NCBI GenBank assembly: GCA_949825045.1
Contig: OX463809.1
Location: 4,677,501 to 4,741,500 of the forward strand
Direction of reading: 5' to 3'
Length of the DNA: 64,000 nt
Source: Argyresthia goedartella
Taxonomy: Eukaryota > Arthropoda > Insecta > Lepidoptera > Argyresthiidae
Shown here in pieces: positions 45,725 through 56,540 of the stretch. The position numbers were made by a program, and so were the translations under genes. The notes below the pieces were generated by a model that had not been told where the DNA came from, ran no database searches, and saw only the letters and a list, made by a program, of their open reading frames with translations. Position 1 is the stretch's first letter. Each line of letters starts with the position of its first letter.

Positions 45725-45835
45725 CTGCAGTGGCTTAGGTGAAGACTAGATGGGGCGTGCGCAGCGAAGACCCCGAATAGTCTTAGTGTTAGTTCGACAT
45801 GTATATCACAAAAACATTAGGTAGTACTGAATAAA
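45725..45835 (+). repeat. Solo fragment of the GATAGTC MITE interior
   Basis: CTGCAGTGGCTTAGGTGAAG, GGGGCGTGCGCAGCGAAGAC and GTTAGTTCGACATGTATATC match the reverse complement of the interior of 33841-34216. Confidence 0.65.
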
Positions 45836-45958
45836 AATGATTTATGCTGCTTAGTATAGTCTTTTCCCAAATGTTTGCGTTTAGTCATATAAGCGGATAG
45901 TTGGTGCATAGATCAGTACCTATATAATCTGTACCGTAAAGGTACACGGTAGTATTTA

Positions 45959-46013
45959 TTTGCACTTATTTTCAAATAATTGGAGATTCCAATTATTTGA
46001 AAATAAGTGCAAA
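45959..46013. repeat. Perfect 26-bp inverted repeat with 3-nt loop
   Basis: TGCACTTATTTTCAAATAAT continues into TGGA, loop GAT, then the exact complement TCCAATTATTTGAAAATAAG and TGCAAA. It is a near-ideal hairpin. No target duplication was identified. Confidence 0.95.
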
Positions 46014-46525
46014 AAAAACAGCTCTACAAGATGGTGTATAATAACTAAGAGCATTAAAAGCTTTTAATTTTGGCGATTACGATTGTACTCCTGGGGTATA
46101 AATATTTTTTCTGTGGTACAGTACATAACAGTATTATCATGCTTTCATAACGGCCACTCGAGACACCGGTTTGAGCGACTTTTAGTCAGACATCCAGGAC
46201 TCTTTTGCATGTCGTAATCGCTGTATGTTGATGCATCGATGACGAAATAGCTGAGTGGTCAGTACATACAATGATATAGTCACGTCGTTTAGTTGGCATA
46301 TAGGGCGACGCAAGCGCAGATACGGAGCTGCAAAGCATCGCGACGTAAACGCTAAAAATTGCTTTTCATAATGGGATATAATGTAATATGTATTACATTT
46401 CAAGATGTGATCTATTTCTATGAGCCCGTTTATACTGAGATGTAATACATATAATATCACAGTGCAAATGGGCTCAAATAAAAATTTGACATGCGATATT
46501 TATATTACATCTTGATAAGTAATAT

Positions 46526-47527
46526 ATAGGTTGTTTGGTTTGTAAAGTTAAGCCCGGCCCAGGGACGATGTTTAAATATGGCCTGTAACGAAAAATTAGT
46601 TTTACTTTTCCCTTGCATAATCTTGAATCAATTTCCCAATCAAACTCAACTCAACTCCCATAGAACAAGAAACAAAATGTAAATAGTTTAATAACAAATG
46701 TAAATAGTTTAATAACAAATGACTCAAGAATTACTTCAGATATTATAGCCAGAATAGCTATGGCCAAAGGAGCATTCAACAATAAAAAAACAAAATAAAA
46801 AATCAAGGAATATTCGTACGCGGTTAATTAAGGTTTACATCTGGAGCATTATGCCATATTCTGAATATAGCAGCCAAACCTTGACCATGACAACGAGATA
46901 GGGAAAGATTGGAAGCTTCGAGATGTGGTGTTGGAGAAGGATGGAAAGGATCAGTTGGATGGAAAGGAAAAGCAACGAGGAGGTATTGCAGTTGGTTGGG
47001 GAACAAAGATCTTTGTTGAAAACTATTGAGAATAGAAGAGGGAAGATGTTGGGATACCTAATATGGCACGACAACTTCCTCCAGACTATACTGAAGGGTC
47101 AAATAGAAAAAAGAAGGAAGAGGGGTAGACCACGGAGGACATACATGGACCAAGTGAAGGAGAAGATAAATATAGTGTCGATCAGGACGTCAAGGAGAGG
47201 GCAGTACCTAGAAGTGCATGGAAGGAAATCCACCGACAAGAACGAAGCTCTTAAATGAAGAATGAATGAATTGATTCACAAATTGCCGTGTTCGGTTTGT
47301 TCAGAAATAACCGCAACGTGCGGACACGCCCGGCGGGACCACAACAATGGCGCCGGCGCAGGCGCACGCCGAGGGCCCAACATTGCGAGCGCGGTAGATA
47401 GAACAAGCGATAGAAGTAACGCTACAATTTGATGACTTTTAGGTATTTTTCACTGATTTTTGACATCAGTGTCATAAATAACAAACTGTACGTCAGGCGT
47501 AACTTTACAAAACAACAACATATATCC
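46526..47527. mobile_element. TIR family T element carrying a LINE fragment
   Basis: The left end TTGTTTGGTTTGTAAAGTTA matches the inverse of the right end near 47491-47527 (TAACTTTACAAAACAAC) over about 30 bp with a few differences. The right third is GC-rich (CGGACACGCCCGGCGGGACC, CATTGCGAGCGCGGTAGAT) and matches the copy at 24585-24830 in inverse orientation. Between lies a LINE piece (46717-47270) that appears to have landed within the element. No transposase was recognised. Confidence 0.65.
46717..47270 (+). pseudogene. LINE fragment, C-terminal region of RT polyprotein
   Basis: Frames together give MAKGAFNNKK, then MWCWRRMERISWMERKSNEE, VLQLVGEQRSLLKTI and the GRPRRTYMDQVKEK block (GRPR + D). 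This is the well-known region after the RT domain in insect LINEs commonly annotated as endonuclease-reverse transcriptase. The upstream part (46717-46920) has stops and shifts; the longest open frame, 46923-47258, is the best-preserved piece. It ends in ATGAAGAATGAATGAATTG, a short tail-like repeat. Confidence 0.85.
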
Positions 47528-47534
47528 TATTATA

Positions 47535-48240
47535 TCCCCCCAAAAAGTGAAAAATGCTCTTGAGTTGATAATTTACCTAAAGTCAAAGAGCTTTCGCTGT
47601 CTAGGAGCTACACCGTTCTCCCATAACGTTCGAGATGGTGTTTCACATACCGGAAAAAGCTTGAAGAAGACAATTTCAAAGTATTCATGCATCAGAGGCA
47701 ATTGCATCTATTACCGTTGAAAATATATAATTGTAAAAATATTACTTGACCTATATTACGAGAATTCTCATATTTGCCATGTATTGGTATATATCTGCAT
47801 TTACATACAATTGTTATGTTTGCACGCCTCATATTAAATTGTACATTTTATGTGTTTATTTGTGGTTTGCAGTTAAACATGTATTATGGCAAACTGGATA
47901 AACAGTACATGCAAAAGTAAGTGCATATATGTCAGTAGATGTAAACAGTAGTTCCAATACTACTGCGAGTAGCATACTCAACTTGCATTATACACATAGT
48001 TTATTATTTTCTTTAGTAACCTTCCTATTCAAGGAAGGTGAAATTATATTTTATGGTTTGTCTTTGTCAAGTCTATCGTGAATTATCTGTTTTAAAATGA
48101 CAAGGAATATAAACTCATCACAAATTATCTTTGGGATTACAATGCATTCTTTCCGCCCAGACGTCTCAGTGTAATTTAAATAACATTTTGTTTTATTGTG
48201 ATTTCCTATAGATTAACTGAATCCTAACTCCCATAAAAAT
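47535..48240. other. Intergenic DNA, nothing recognised
   Basis: AT-rich; no coding or repeat signal was recognised. Confidence 0.4.
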
Positions 48241-48245
48241 AATCT

Positions 48246-48420
48246 CATAAAACTCAAAAAAAAACTCAAAAACTCAAAACGTTTATTCTGTAAATAGGCC
48301 ACAAGGGCACTTTCACATGTCATTTCATTTCATTTTTTACAGAACATTTGGTATTATTATTTGTATCATATTATCAGAAAAAAAAAGTACTTAATTATTG
48401 TTTCTGAGAGATGTAAAGAG
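48246..48420 (-). repeat. LINE 3' end with TTTTGAG tail
   Basis: AAAACTCAAAAAAAAACTC and AAAACTCAAAACG precede TTTATTCTGTAAATAGGCCA and CAAGGGCACTTTCACATGTC. On the minus strand this is a LINE terminus with a TTTTGAG-type tail; no protein part is recognised. Confidence 0.6.
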
Positions 48421-48879
48421 TCTCAAATGTCATAATAAAATAATTAAAATATAAATAACAGAGATGTATAGTCTCTTTAGTGAATAATACAATGATGATA
48501 GGAGATGTAAATGGTCCCCACAGTCAAGAGTTGTATAATTAAATTAATCTTTGGAGGTGTAAAAGGCCTCCAAGTGTCCAGTAAAAGAAACTCTGGCAGT
48601 GAGGATGCTCACAATTAATTAGAACAATTCAGTCCCAAGCATTTTTATCTTGACTCAATGCCTCAGTTTCATCCATTGCTTGAGTCTAGCTGAAATGAAT
48701 GTGGTCATTATTAATATTAATCCTCAAAAACTAATTTACTAAACTCGTCCATAACTAATTTCACGTCATATTTAACTACTCTCAACTCTGCTATTACCTA
48801 AACTTTATTTTTTAGCTCACCACTACATCTGAATGCTTACTACTACAGTTACCAAATGTGGCTGTCATCTTATGCAAGC

Positions 48880-49045
48880 AGGGTCGATGACCCCGCCGGT
48901 CGTCTGAGGAGGACGTCCGGACGCGCGGTCGTAGAACCCTGCTACGGCGTAGTCTCGTAGCGGGCTACGGGCGTAGCAGTTCACGCTACGAAGGTGTTTT
49001 TCGGTGACGCTGCTACGGCTGGTATTAAGTTAGGGCGTCTGGACG
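48880..49045. other. GC-rich patch of CTACG/CGTAG words
   Basis: Repeated GCTACGGCGTAG, TCGTAGCGGGCTACGGGCG and CACGCTACGAAGG words form overlapping small palindromes. A similar, smaller patch lies at 12540-12620. It may be a decayed MITE. Confidence 0.4.
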
Positions 49046-49149
49046 GAGAATTACTTTTCATTTGGGCGTGTTTTGTAAGTTTTTGTTGAATTTGTTATAA
49101 TGATATGAATGTAGTAATAAACGGTGTCTCTATTTTTTAGTTTTCGTAA

Positions 49150-49300
49150 TAATGACCAGTGTTGTGATCTGTCTTTGGTGCTTTGGTATCTTGCTGATCC
49201 TGGGTTCAATTCCAGACGAAAATGTTTCCCCACTGTATTTATTTCACGTGGGACTCCATGTTTATTATGTGACACACAAACATTATTGAGTAGCATTGAA
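49150..49300 (+). repeat. Possible decayed tRNA-headed SINE
   Basis: CTGGGTTCAATTCCAGAC near 49198-49215 resembles a tRNA T-arm/box B with matching stem ends. A box A-like TGGTGCTTTGG lies about 30 bp upstream. The body matches none of the families A to C. Weak call. Confidence 0.3.
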
Positions 49301-49726
49301 AAATTGGCCTTCGCTGATTCTCAACATGACGTTTGAAATGCCAAAAATCTTTTTCCCAATAAAATGGTATCGATACTGGCACTAAAACGCTTGAAGTTAG
49401 CACTCAGAAGCATAGACCAAAACTACCTACACAATTGCTGTTTTTAGATACCTTTGTATTCATTAGTACTGAGAGAGGAAGAAGGTATTTAATATCTAAA
49501 ACCAAGTAGGATTATTTCTTGTCAGCGCGATGTGCTTTCTTTATCGCTACAACAGCATATAAGTGCAACTATATAGACAATGTCTACAGAAGATGACGAC
49601 TTTTTTAGCTTAGCGGACTAGTGGCCCAATTAATTTCAAGTCGACGCTTCACCGGTGACAGTCGCTTTAAATGACAGTGCCTGACAAAGGACATGACATG
49701 ACAGTAGCCAAACATAACGTCTGGGA

Positions 49727-49775
49727 GTTCAAAATCAAAATCAAATGTATTTATTTGCAAAATCGATTTAAAAAA
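49727..49775 (-). repeat. LINE 3' end with TTTGAT tail
   Basis: TTCAAAATCAAAATCAAATG followed by TATTTATTTGCAAAATCG is a minus-strand LINE terminus; only the tail region remains. Confidence 0.55.
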
Positions 49776-49976
49776 ATGTATAAATAAAAGACGGAGACTA
49801 ATACAATAATCATATTTAATAGCTGATTATTTAATGCACGAAATGGAACAGGCATTTATCAGTGAAGTGCAAGTGTCATGTCAAGGTCATTGCGAATGAA
49901 TGGATTGGTTTTAGCGTTACTACACATGCATTAATTATTTTGGACACAAATCTAAAGAACAAATAAAATGCCCAAG

Positions 49977-50270
49977 CTCTGTGATCTAACGGGTTTCACG
50001 CTCGCTTCTCACACAGGAGATGCAGGTTCGACTGCTGACCATCTACCAATGAGATAATTAATTTATCTTACGAAATTTCTCGATCAGTGTTTCGGACGAC
50101 ACGTTGAGAAGTACGTCCCGGCTACTACCGCTACGTGGTAGTGGTCGTAAAACCCCTCCACCAACCCGCACTGAGCCAGCGTGCTGTAGCATGGCTTAAT
50201 CTTACTCGTATCCGGGTAAAGGCCTGTGCCCCTCGCTGGGGACATTAATGGGCTACATTAATTTATTTAT
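49977..50270 (+). repeat. SINE family C, copy 2, full length
   Basis: GCTCTGTGATCTAACGGGTT (box A), AGGTTCGACTGCTGACC (box B), GATAATTAATTTATCTTACG, GACACGTTGAGAAGTACGTC, GCTACGTGGTAGTGGTCG and CCCCTCGCTGGGGACATTAA occur in order, ending in TTTATTTATTA. Confidence 0.88.
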
Positions 50271-50856
50271 TATTTTCTAATAAAAGTTAATTATAAAAGA
50301 ATAGAGCCTAATTCAGAGACAGTTGCCTAATATCAGTTCAAACGCTTTTGAGTGATTGACCAATCGGAACATTGCATTAAAAAGCACTCACAATAGAAGA
50401 CAGCTCATATCAAACGTACCTACTGAACTTAAAGCCTCATTCACCCCTATTACCTTAAAAATCAAATAAAAAAAGCTCTCTTAGTGTCTTATAGCTAGAC
50501 TACTGCCTACCCGATACTTCACTCGTCTCTGAATGTTGCGATAACTGGTTATGTGTTCTTACCCACTATTTCTTGTTTATTGTACCGTGTACGCACGAAT
50601 GTCAGCATCACGCACAAACCTCCGTGGTTTATGTGATGTATTTGTATTTAGTTAAGACTGGGATCATGTATCTTAAATAAAATAAAAACTATAGCGATTA
50701 TAAATCCTAGATTTCAGAATTATATAATAAGGCTATAGATTGGTCAAACGTCAATCTTAAGCCCTGGGTGCCTGCTGGCGTCCATTTTGCCGTTGAGGTT
50801 TTGAATTTTATTACCTAGACGTGAGTTTCAAAATAGCGATAGGTCATAACCAGGTC

Positions 50857-51783
50857 CGGGGGGTTACCACAACGTCTTAGCCGATTCAGATTAGGAACCT
50901 TATTTGATCCGCAAAATTACCGTGACCGTCTTAAAACAAGAATAGAATAGAATAGAAATATTTATTGGCCTCGAAATAAAATAATTTACAGGCAAGTCAT
51001 TTACATTTTACACTTACATACTACTTAAATATTTGAAATTCCTATTCTAACTTAAATATTTCAAATTTTACATAACTTAAATATTTGACATTTAAATTAC
51101 TGCATTTAACTTTTTACAGTGAAATGATAGTTATTTTATTTATAATTTTTCCAAGAACAAAGATTCTACAAGTTCCATTGACAGAATAAAATGGATTATT
51201 TTCAAAAAATATTTTTAGTTTTTGTTTGAACAAGTTAAATTTTAGAGTGGTCAGACTTTTTGGTAATTTATTATACATCAGGATTTTAAAGTAACGACCT
51301 TGTTTCTGTACTTTAGCTAATCTTGTTTTTGGTACTATACGGGTTTCATAATTTTTTATTGTTCGTTTTTTATTATCACGGAAAGTATAGGGTAAAGCAG
51401 TATCTTGCTTTTCCGGAATTTCCCTATCTTCGTGAACCTCTAACAAACTATTGTAAATGTAAAGAGAAATAACTGTCATAATTTTATCTTTTTTAAAGTG
51501 CTCTCTTGCGTGGCTGCATTTTTTTAAACCATTGATTGTTCTGATTGATCGTTTTTGACATTTTAGGACTGTTAATTTCTGTAGCATTACCCCATACAGT
51601 AATAGAATATCTAATAATTGAATGTATATACGCATAATAAACAGATAGAAGTGAGTGAGCAAGTCTTGGTACTAGGTAAACAAAGCCCATTATGGCTAAT
51701 TGGAATGGAAATGGTTGCCATGGTGATGTTTTTGTTTGGAACCTAATTTGAATCGGAAAAAGATTGTGGTAACCCCCCCGGTC
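50857..51783. mobile_element. TIR element with CCGGGGGGTTACCACAA ends, split by a LINE
   Basis: The left end CCGGGGGGTTACCACAACG and the inverse of the right end (TTGTGGTAACCCCCCCGG) pair for about 45 bp, including GCCGATTCAGATTAGGAACC against GGAACCTAATTTGAATCGG. GGTC stands at both junctions and may be a 4-bp duplication. The interior is mostly a minus-strand LINE piece (50937-51670). No transposase is recognised. Confidence 0.7.
50937..51670 (-). pseudogene. 5'-truncated Jockey-like LINE, end of ORF2 and tail
   Basis: Minus-strand frames give LLSVYYAYIHSIIRYSITVW, GNA and, after a shift, KKDKIMTVISLYIYNSLLEV, TALPYTFRDNKKR and RYFKILMYNKLPKSLTTLK: the conserved end of Jockey-type RT proteins. 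The 3' end on this strand is AATAAATATTTC followed by TATTC repeats. One frameshift near 51550 and missing RT core show it is dead on arrival. Confidence 0.85.
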
Positions 51784-51879
51784 GCCAGCGGTTAAGCAAG
51801 CCAACCTTCTTCAAAACTTTCGTTTGACAGGGATTGCGGTTGAACATTATGGACGTCAACTCATCTATCTGAGAATAGT

Positions 51880-52025
51880 GCTCGTCTGCTTGGGCAAGCA
51901 AGGGATCTCGGGTTCAAACAATAAATTAAATGTTTGCGGCGTCACTGTTTCTGGTTCCCACGACATATGGGTACTTATCCTAGTGTGGGCCTAGAAGCTA
52001 TGTGCCTGTACATATATGTTTATCA
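51880..52025 (+). repeat. SINE family B copy
   Basis: GGGATCTCGGGTTCAAAC (box B region), GGCGTCACTGTTTCTGGTTC, CCACGACATATGGG and TGTGCCTGTACATATATGTT give the family order. Confidence 0.75.
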
Positions 52026-52189
52026 TACAATATATCATTAAGTCGGCAGGATCTCACTAGATGCGTTTGGCACAGGAACGTAAAGTTTGACACTATTGAT
52101 AAAGAATAGGCGTACGCCCTGCAATAGGGCGATGAAGGCTAAGCAGAATTGTTTTTTTATTATAAATGTAACCTACTAGTGTACACACC

Positions 52190-52427
52190 GAGGTGCACAG
52201 ACTTATTCCATCACGCTCTCTGCGGGTTGATGGAGAGGTTTTAACGCCTACTACTACCAAGTAGCGATAGTAGCCGGGACCTATAGCTTAACGTGTCATC
52301 CGAAACATGGAACGTCCGATAATGTACTTAAGATAAATTGTTTCATTGGTGCATGGCCAGCACCGGATTTGAACCCGTATGTCCTGCGTGAGAAGTAAGC
52401 GTGGAACCCACTAGACCACGGAGCTCT
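52190..52427 (-). repeat. SINE family C, copy 3
   Basis: On the minus strand: GAGCTCCGTGGTCTAGTGGG (box A), GGGTTCAAATCCGG (box B), a TTATCTTAAG block, GACACGTTAAGCTATAGGTC and CTATCGCTACTTGGTAG. Confidence 0.85.
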
Positions 52428-52779
52428 TGATTTTGTTTATTGAGGTACTGTAATACGGTATCTGACAAGGTAGTCCAATAAATCTAGAAACGTGTATCAA
52501 GCTGAACCTATTGTAACTAAAACGTTTGAAAATATCAGAATTGTATATTTCCTGGAGTTGTATTTTATAAACTCGATTTCGTGTTAAAAAGACAGCATTT
52601 TTCTATGACGTCACATGCGAGTATTTTATAGAACTCGTGAACAAAATTACCGTTTTGGCTTTTTCTAAAAAGTATACTTTTTGACTAGCAGTCAAATAAC
52701 GTAATTAGTTTCATCATTAGCACTGCAAAATACGGTAAAACTTGTATTTCCGCAAACACGAGTAACATCTATCACCTTT

Positions 52780-52925
52780 CGGTGATGGAAAACTTCGTAA
52801 GAAAACCTTCAATCTCAATAAATGCGGTGATGGGCTGGCCCCCTGTCACGCATAATGGAGTATTGAAACACCCACCCATAGGTGGGCACAATTGTGCCTC
52901 TGTATGGGAAAAGGCGTGACGGTAT
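52780..52925 (+). repeat. Dispersed repeat G, long copy
   Basis: CGGTGATGGAAAACTTCGTA opens the copy, then GGTGATGGGCTGGCCCCCTG, TCACGCATAATGGAGTATTG, GTGGGCACAATTGTGCCTCT. It shows where the family starts when no tRNA head precedes it. Confidence 0.8.
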
Positions 52926-53059
52926 GTTACTTTGTCAATTTAGAATCAAAATCCGGTAAAACATGTAATGTTGCGCTGACACAAGTAACATTTATCAAGC
53001 ACAAATATTAGAGCAAAAGCATCTAGACATAACCTAAACCCTACGCATCCCGGCTCACC

Positions 53060-53160
53060 TTGAGCGGTCGGCAGTTCGCAGGTTCAGGCGGCGGCTAGGG
53101 CGGCCCGCCCAAGTTCAAGGGCGGGCGGGGACAAGGGCGCCGAATGTTATCCGGTGGGGT
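53060..53160 (+). repeat. GC-rich motif repeat, site 1
   Basis: CTAGGGCGGCCCGCCC and CAAGGGCGGGCGGGGACAAG stand out in AT-rich DNA and resemble the sites at 54212 and 55963. Confidence 0.4.
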
Positions 53161-53449
53161 AGTGCTGAAGAGCAGTGTTAAGGGCGGGTTTGAAGGGTGA
53201 TTTATGAGTGTGGAAGATGTTAAAGTGCTTTCAGGAATAATATATATAAATATATTTAATATAAATCTTGAAAATATAGATCGATAGAGTTTTTTCAGGC
53301 GTCACAGAACTAACGTTGTTATAATATTAAAACCAGTGCATCGCAGGTAATATGTTTTTCTGCAGGATTCCAATGAATTCTCATATAAAATTATCGAAAT
53401 AATTTATACCTTTAAAGTCTGTTCACTTAGATACCGCCGACTATGACCG

Positions 53450-54210
53450 CGCCGCCTTGGCACGTCACCCACTCAAAGGAAGCCGCGTGCGAAATCGCTC
53501 GCAAGTGAAATCGCTAGTTTAATCCAGATGGAAATTACTCCGACAATTTGAGTAATGAAGAATGGTGTATTATTCTACTTTAGTTTACGTGTTTCCTTCT
53601 TTGCTATTTAATTGTATTATTTATATTCGTATTTTATTATTATAATAACCACAACTAAGTGCGGGTGTACCATGCGTGTCTAAGTGAACGCACTTTATCT
53701 CCTGTCTACCATTTGTAATTTGAAAAGGAAAGTTTAAAACTATAAAAGTATAATGAGGATTAGATTCTTTAACCTTTTGACCGCCATTCTACAAATACAA
53801 AATGGGTCACTTATACGCCAAACATGTTTGCTAAGGTGCATACCTTTAATAAATACAAGTTAATTCATACGAGATAAGGTCTCTTTTTAATAAAAAATAT
53901 CGTGGCGTGGCGCCAGTGCCGACTGAGGCGGTACAATGGTTAAGAAGGTTTATTGATCAAGGTGTTTATTACATTAAGGATAACACGAGTATAAGTACCT
54001 ACAAATATAGAAGTCTCATTTGATTCACTGTTTTGACAAAAAATAAATCCATTATTTCGTCATCCACAATCCAATCATTTTACTATTTCAATAAATTATA
54101 TAACACCAGAGCAAGCTACCCCTTAAGACCTGTAATTTTCCTCCGCAGTATTACATTTCAGTGAATAATACTCCAGACAAGACCTAGGTCTTGCACCCGA
54201 GTTCATCGGA
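53450..54210. other. AT-rich DNA, nothing recognised
   Basis: No coding or repeat signal apart from single short AT runs. Confidence 0.35.
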
Positions 54211-54211
54211 G

Positions 54212-54284
54212 GCCTGCAAGGGCGGGCGGCGCGTCCTTCCTAGGGCGGGCGACGACTCTGCCGTCTGCCGCCCGCCCAAAGAAG
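54212..54284 (+). repeat. GC-rich motif repeat, site 2
   Basis: GCAAGGGCGGGCGGCGCGTC followed by CTTCCTAGGGCGGGCG is shared almost word for word with 55963-56005. The end is a GCCGTCTGCCGCCCGCCC patch. Confidence 0.55.
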
Positions 54285-54449
54285 GTTGTACGTAAACTGG
54301 GCCTGTGTGCGTGAAAGTAACGCATATTTGTCAATTCTTGTAATGTGCGTGGGCCACGCCGCCGTATTATGAGGTATATTATCAGTGATTAGTGTCTTTT
54401 GATGTATTGATTTGTGTAGAAAAGTAATCAACAATGTAGCTATAGCGTC

Positions 54450-54525
54450 TCGCCCTTCTGAATACGGGATGACAAATTCAGCACTCCATTTTAAGTGACA
54501 AGGGGCTAACCGATTGCCAAAGCTC
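54450..54525 (-). repeat. Dispersed repeat G, decayed minus-strand copy
   Basis: CAGCACTCCATTTTAAGTGA and CAAGGGGCTAACCGATTGCC are the retained blocks. Confidence 0.65.
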
Positions 54526-54529
54526 TGGA

Positions 54530-55310
54530 GAAAATAACCATCTTAACGAAAGGAGGGACATACAGTCTACTATTATTATTAGCAGTTTTCCCTAAGAACG
54601 GTTGACGTCATGAGGCAACTTTACAAGTGGTATTACATGGTTCTAAATTAGCTCAGTTTATTTTCTTTTTGATTACATTTCTTTTTACTTTATTTAACAC
54701 AGATAATCAAACACGTAACATTCAAAGATTTCGCTATACTAAAATGGCTGACCAAATTCAGACAGGGTTTGAAAATTGGTGTGATATCCTCTTCACGTTT
54801 TATAGGACCTGAACCTTGCACTCAAGTATTGTCGTCTGATAAATAGTCCAGACCTTCAAACGACTAATGTAACGACTTGATTTCCAGCTTATTTTGAGGA
54901 ATAACAGGAATAACTATGAAAATTGTTATCTTTGACATCAATAGTTTTTGACAACATGCTATTTGATCTATGTTTTTTCATAAGCTTCATATAGTCTTTA
55001 TCTATGGTTCTCGCTGGTCTCTTGGGTGGAATAACGTCAAATTCAAAATTGAAAAACACATTTGAAGTTTGGAAGATTAGAAGGAAAAACAGTTTTCTTT
55101 AGACTGGAAAAACCAAGAACGTGGTCTTTCGTCTACAAATATCTGAAGTGAGAAGAACTAAGAGGCCAGATACCCGGGCCCAGCTGGCCGCGGTAACGTT
55201 GAAGAAAGAAGGAAGTGATTTCTCCCTTCGTCTAAAAAGTGAAGATTGTGTGACCCCACCCCACAAGGAATTCAATGTCAACGAATCAGTGATCCCACAC
55301 ATTGCGTCCA
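54530..55310. other. Unassigned DNA
   Basis: An 81-codon plus-strand frame at 55121-55366 has a more protein-like, charged composition than its surroundings but no recognisable domain; it runs into the minisatellite at 55310. It might be a scrap of a mobile element. Confidence 0.3.
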
Positions 55311-55435
55311 GACCACCGCTACACGAACCTGACCAACGCTACAGAGGCCTGACCACCGCTACATAGGCCTGATCACCACCATCGTCTCCCTGGCCACCGC
55401 TATACGTCCTGGACTACCCCAGCCACCGCGTCGCC
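55310..55435 (+). repeat. Minisatellite of GACCACCGCTACA units
   Basis: Five or so diverged units of about 20-25 bp, each with a form of CTGACCACCGCTACA, follow each other. Confidence 0.75.
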
Positions 55436-55962
55436 CAGGGGTCAGTTTCCTTTATGTATATAATTAGGTAGGTAGGATAGCTTTTATAAACAGGAAAACT
55501 TGTATTAAATAAAATCGGAATCATTCTCAATTTCTCTCTTTAATTTTCTTTAGGCTTTCAAAATTACCTTCATTAAGCTTCCGTTACGGGGGGTTATTCA
55601 CACCAACCCTTCGTAACGTGACAAAGAATACGTATAAATGCGAGGATATCTCTTTAGCAACTTTGTAAAACGCTAACGTTGACTCGACTGACAGACAGGC
55701 AACGCTCAGCCTGCAATTATGTACATCAACAAAATATTTTCAGAAAATTTCACAACCATCCCTCTGCCACCCCCCATGGGAAAAGACGTGGCGCGGTGTT
55801 TTCTTCCATAACCATTATCTCTCACACTCACACTACCATCATTGTCACCATTATATATACGCAGTGTTACTGTATCCCCGAATCGTCGTACACAATCAAG
55901 AAGGGCTTTTGGTCCCAGATATCGGGAACCTGGGCTCAGGGCTAAATCTGTCTTAGGTACAG

Positions 55963-56040
55963 TGCAAGGGCGGGCGAGCCGTCCTTCCTAGGGCGACTGT
56001 TGAACCCTGGTAGGGCGACCCCTCGTCTCTTAGAAACGGG
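55963..56040 (+). repeat. GC-rich motif repeat, site 3
   Basis: GCAAGGGCGGGCGAGCCGTC and CTTCCTAGGGCGACTG repeat the motif of site 2; a further TAGGGCGACCCCTCG follows. Confidence 0.55.
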
Positions 56041-56394
56041 GACAAGCGAGACGGTTTTGTTTCAGGAAAATTGAGGGTAATCGAAAATTGTTACGTCAGA
56101 GCTCTTGAAGAGAATATTGGTTCTGGCCTTATGGATGTTGTTAATGAAAATGAGGAATTTAATTATTTGGAAGCTGAGCAAATTTGATTGAAGTTGATTG
56201 TTTGTCTTTTTATTTGTGAGATATCAGTGTCTCTGGCGATATCGCCAAGTGATTATAAATCCGCTAATACAATTTCTTAAGCCATTTAATTATTCGACTT
56301 GCTAGGTTCCACTTGGATCTATCAATTCAATTCAAACATGAGTATATGGTTATACATATTTTATTTTAAAAATGGTAGCAGTAGAATAATGAGG

Positions 56395-56505
56395 TAAAAC
56401 GCTCACCCCCTGTCTTGGAAAACAAAGTATTGCGTTACTGGCTCAAAGTGGGCATAACTGTGCTTCTCCCGTCACTGTAGGCGTGACACTGTCATTTCTG
56501 TTGAA
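56395..56505 (+). repeat. Dispersed repeat G, decayed copy
   Basis: CACCCCCTGTCTTGGAAAAC, GGCTCAAAGTGGGCATAACT and GTGCTTCTCCCGTCAC align with the family; it lies 40 bp before the chimeric SINE. Confidence 0.65.
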
Positions 56506-56540
56506 CTTTTATGCATTAAACCAAATAGATATCTAAAGAG

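Noticed and set aside
46923..47258. Host gene from the 111-codon frame
   Set aside because: The WRRME, NEEVLQLVGEQRSLL and GRPRR blocks are LINE-derived.
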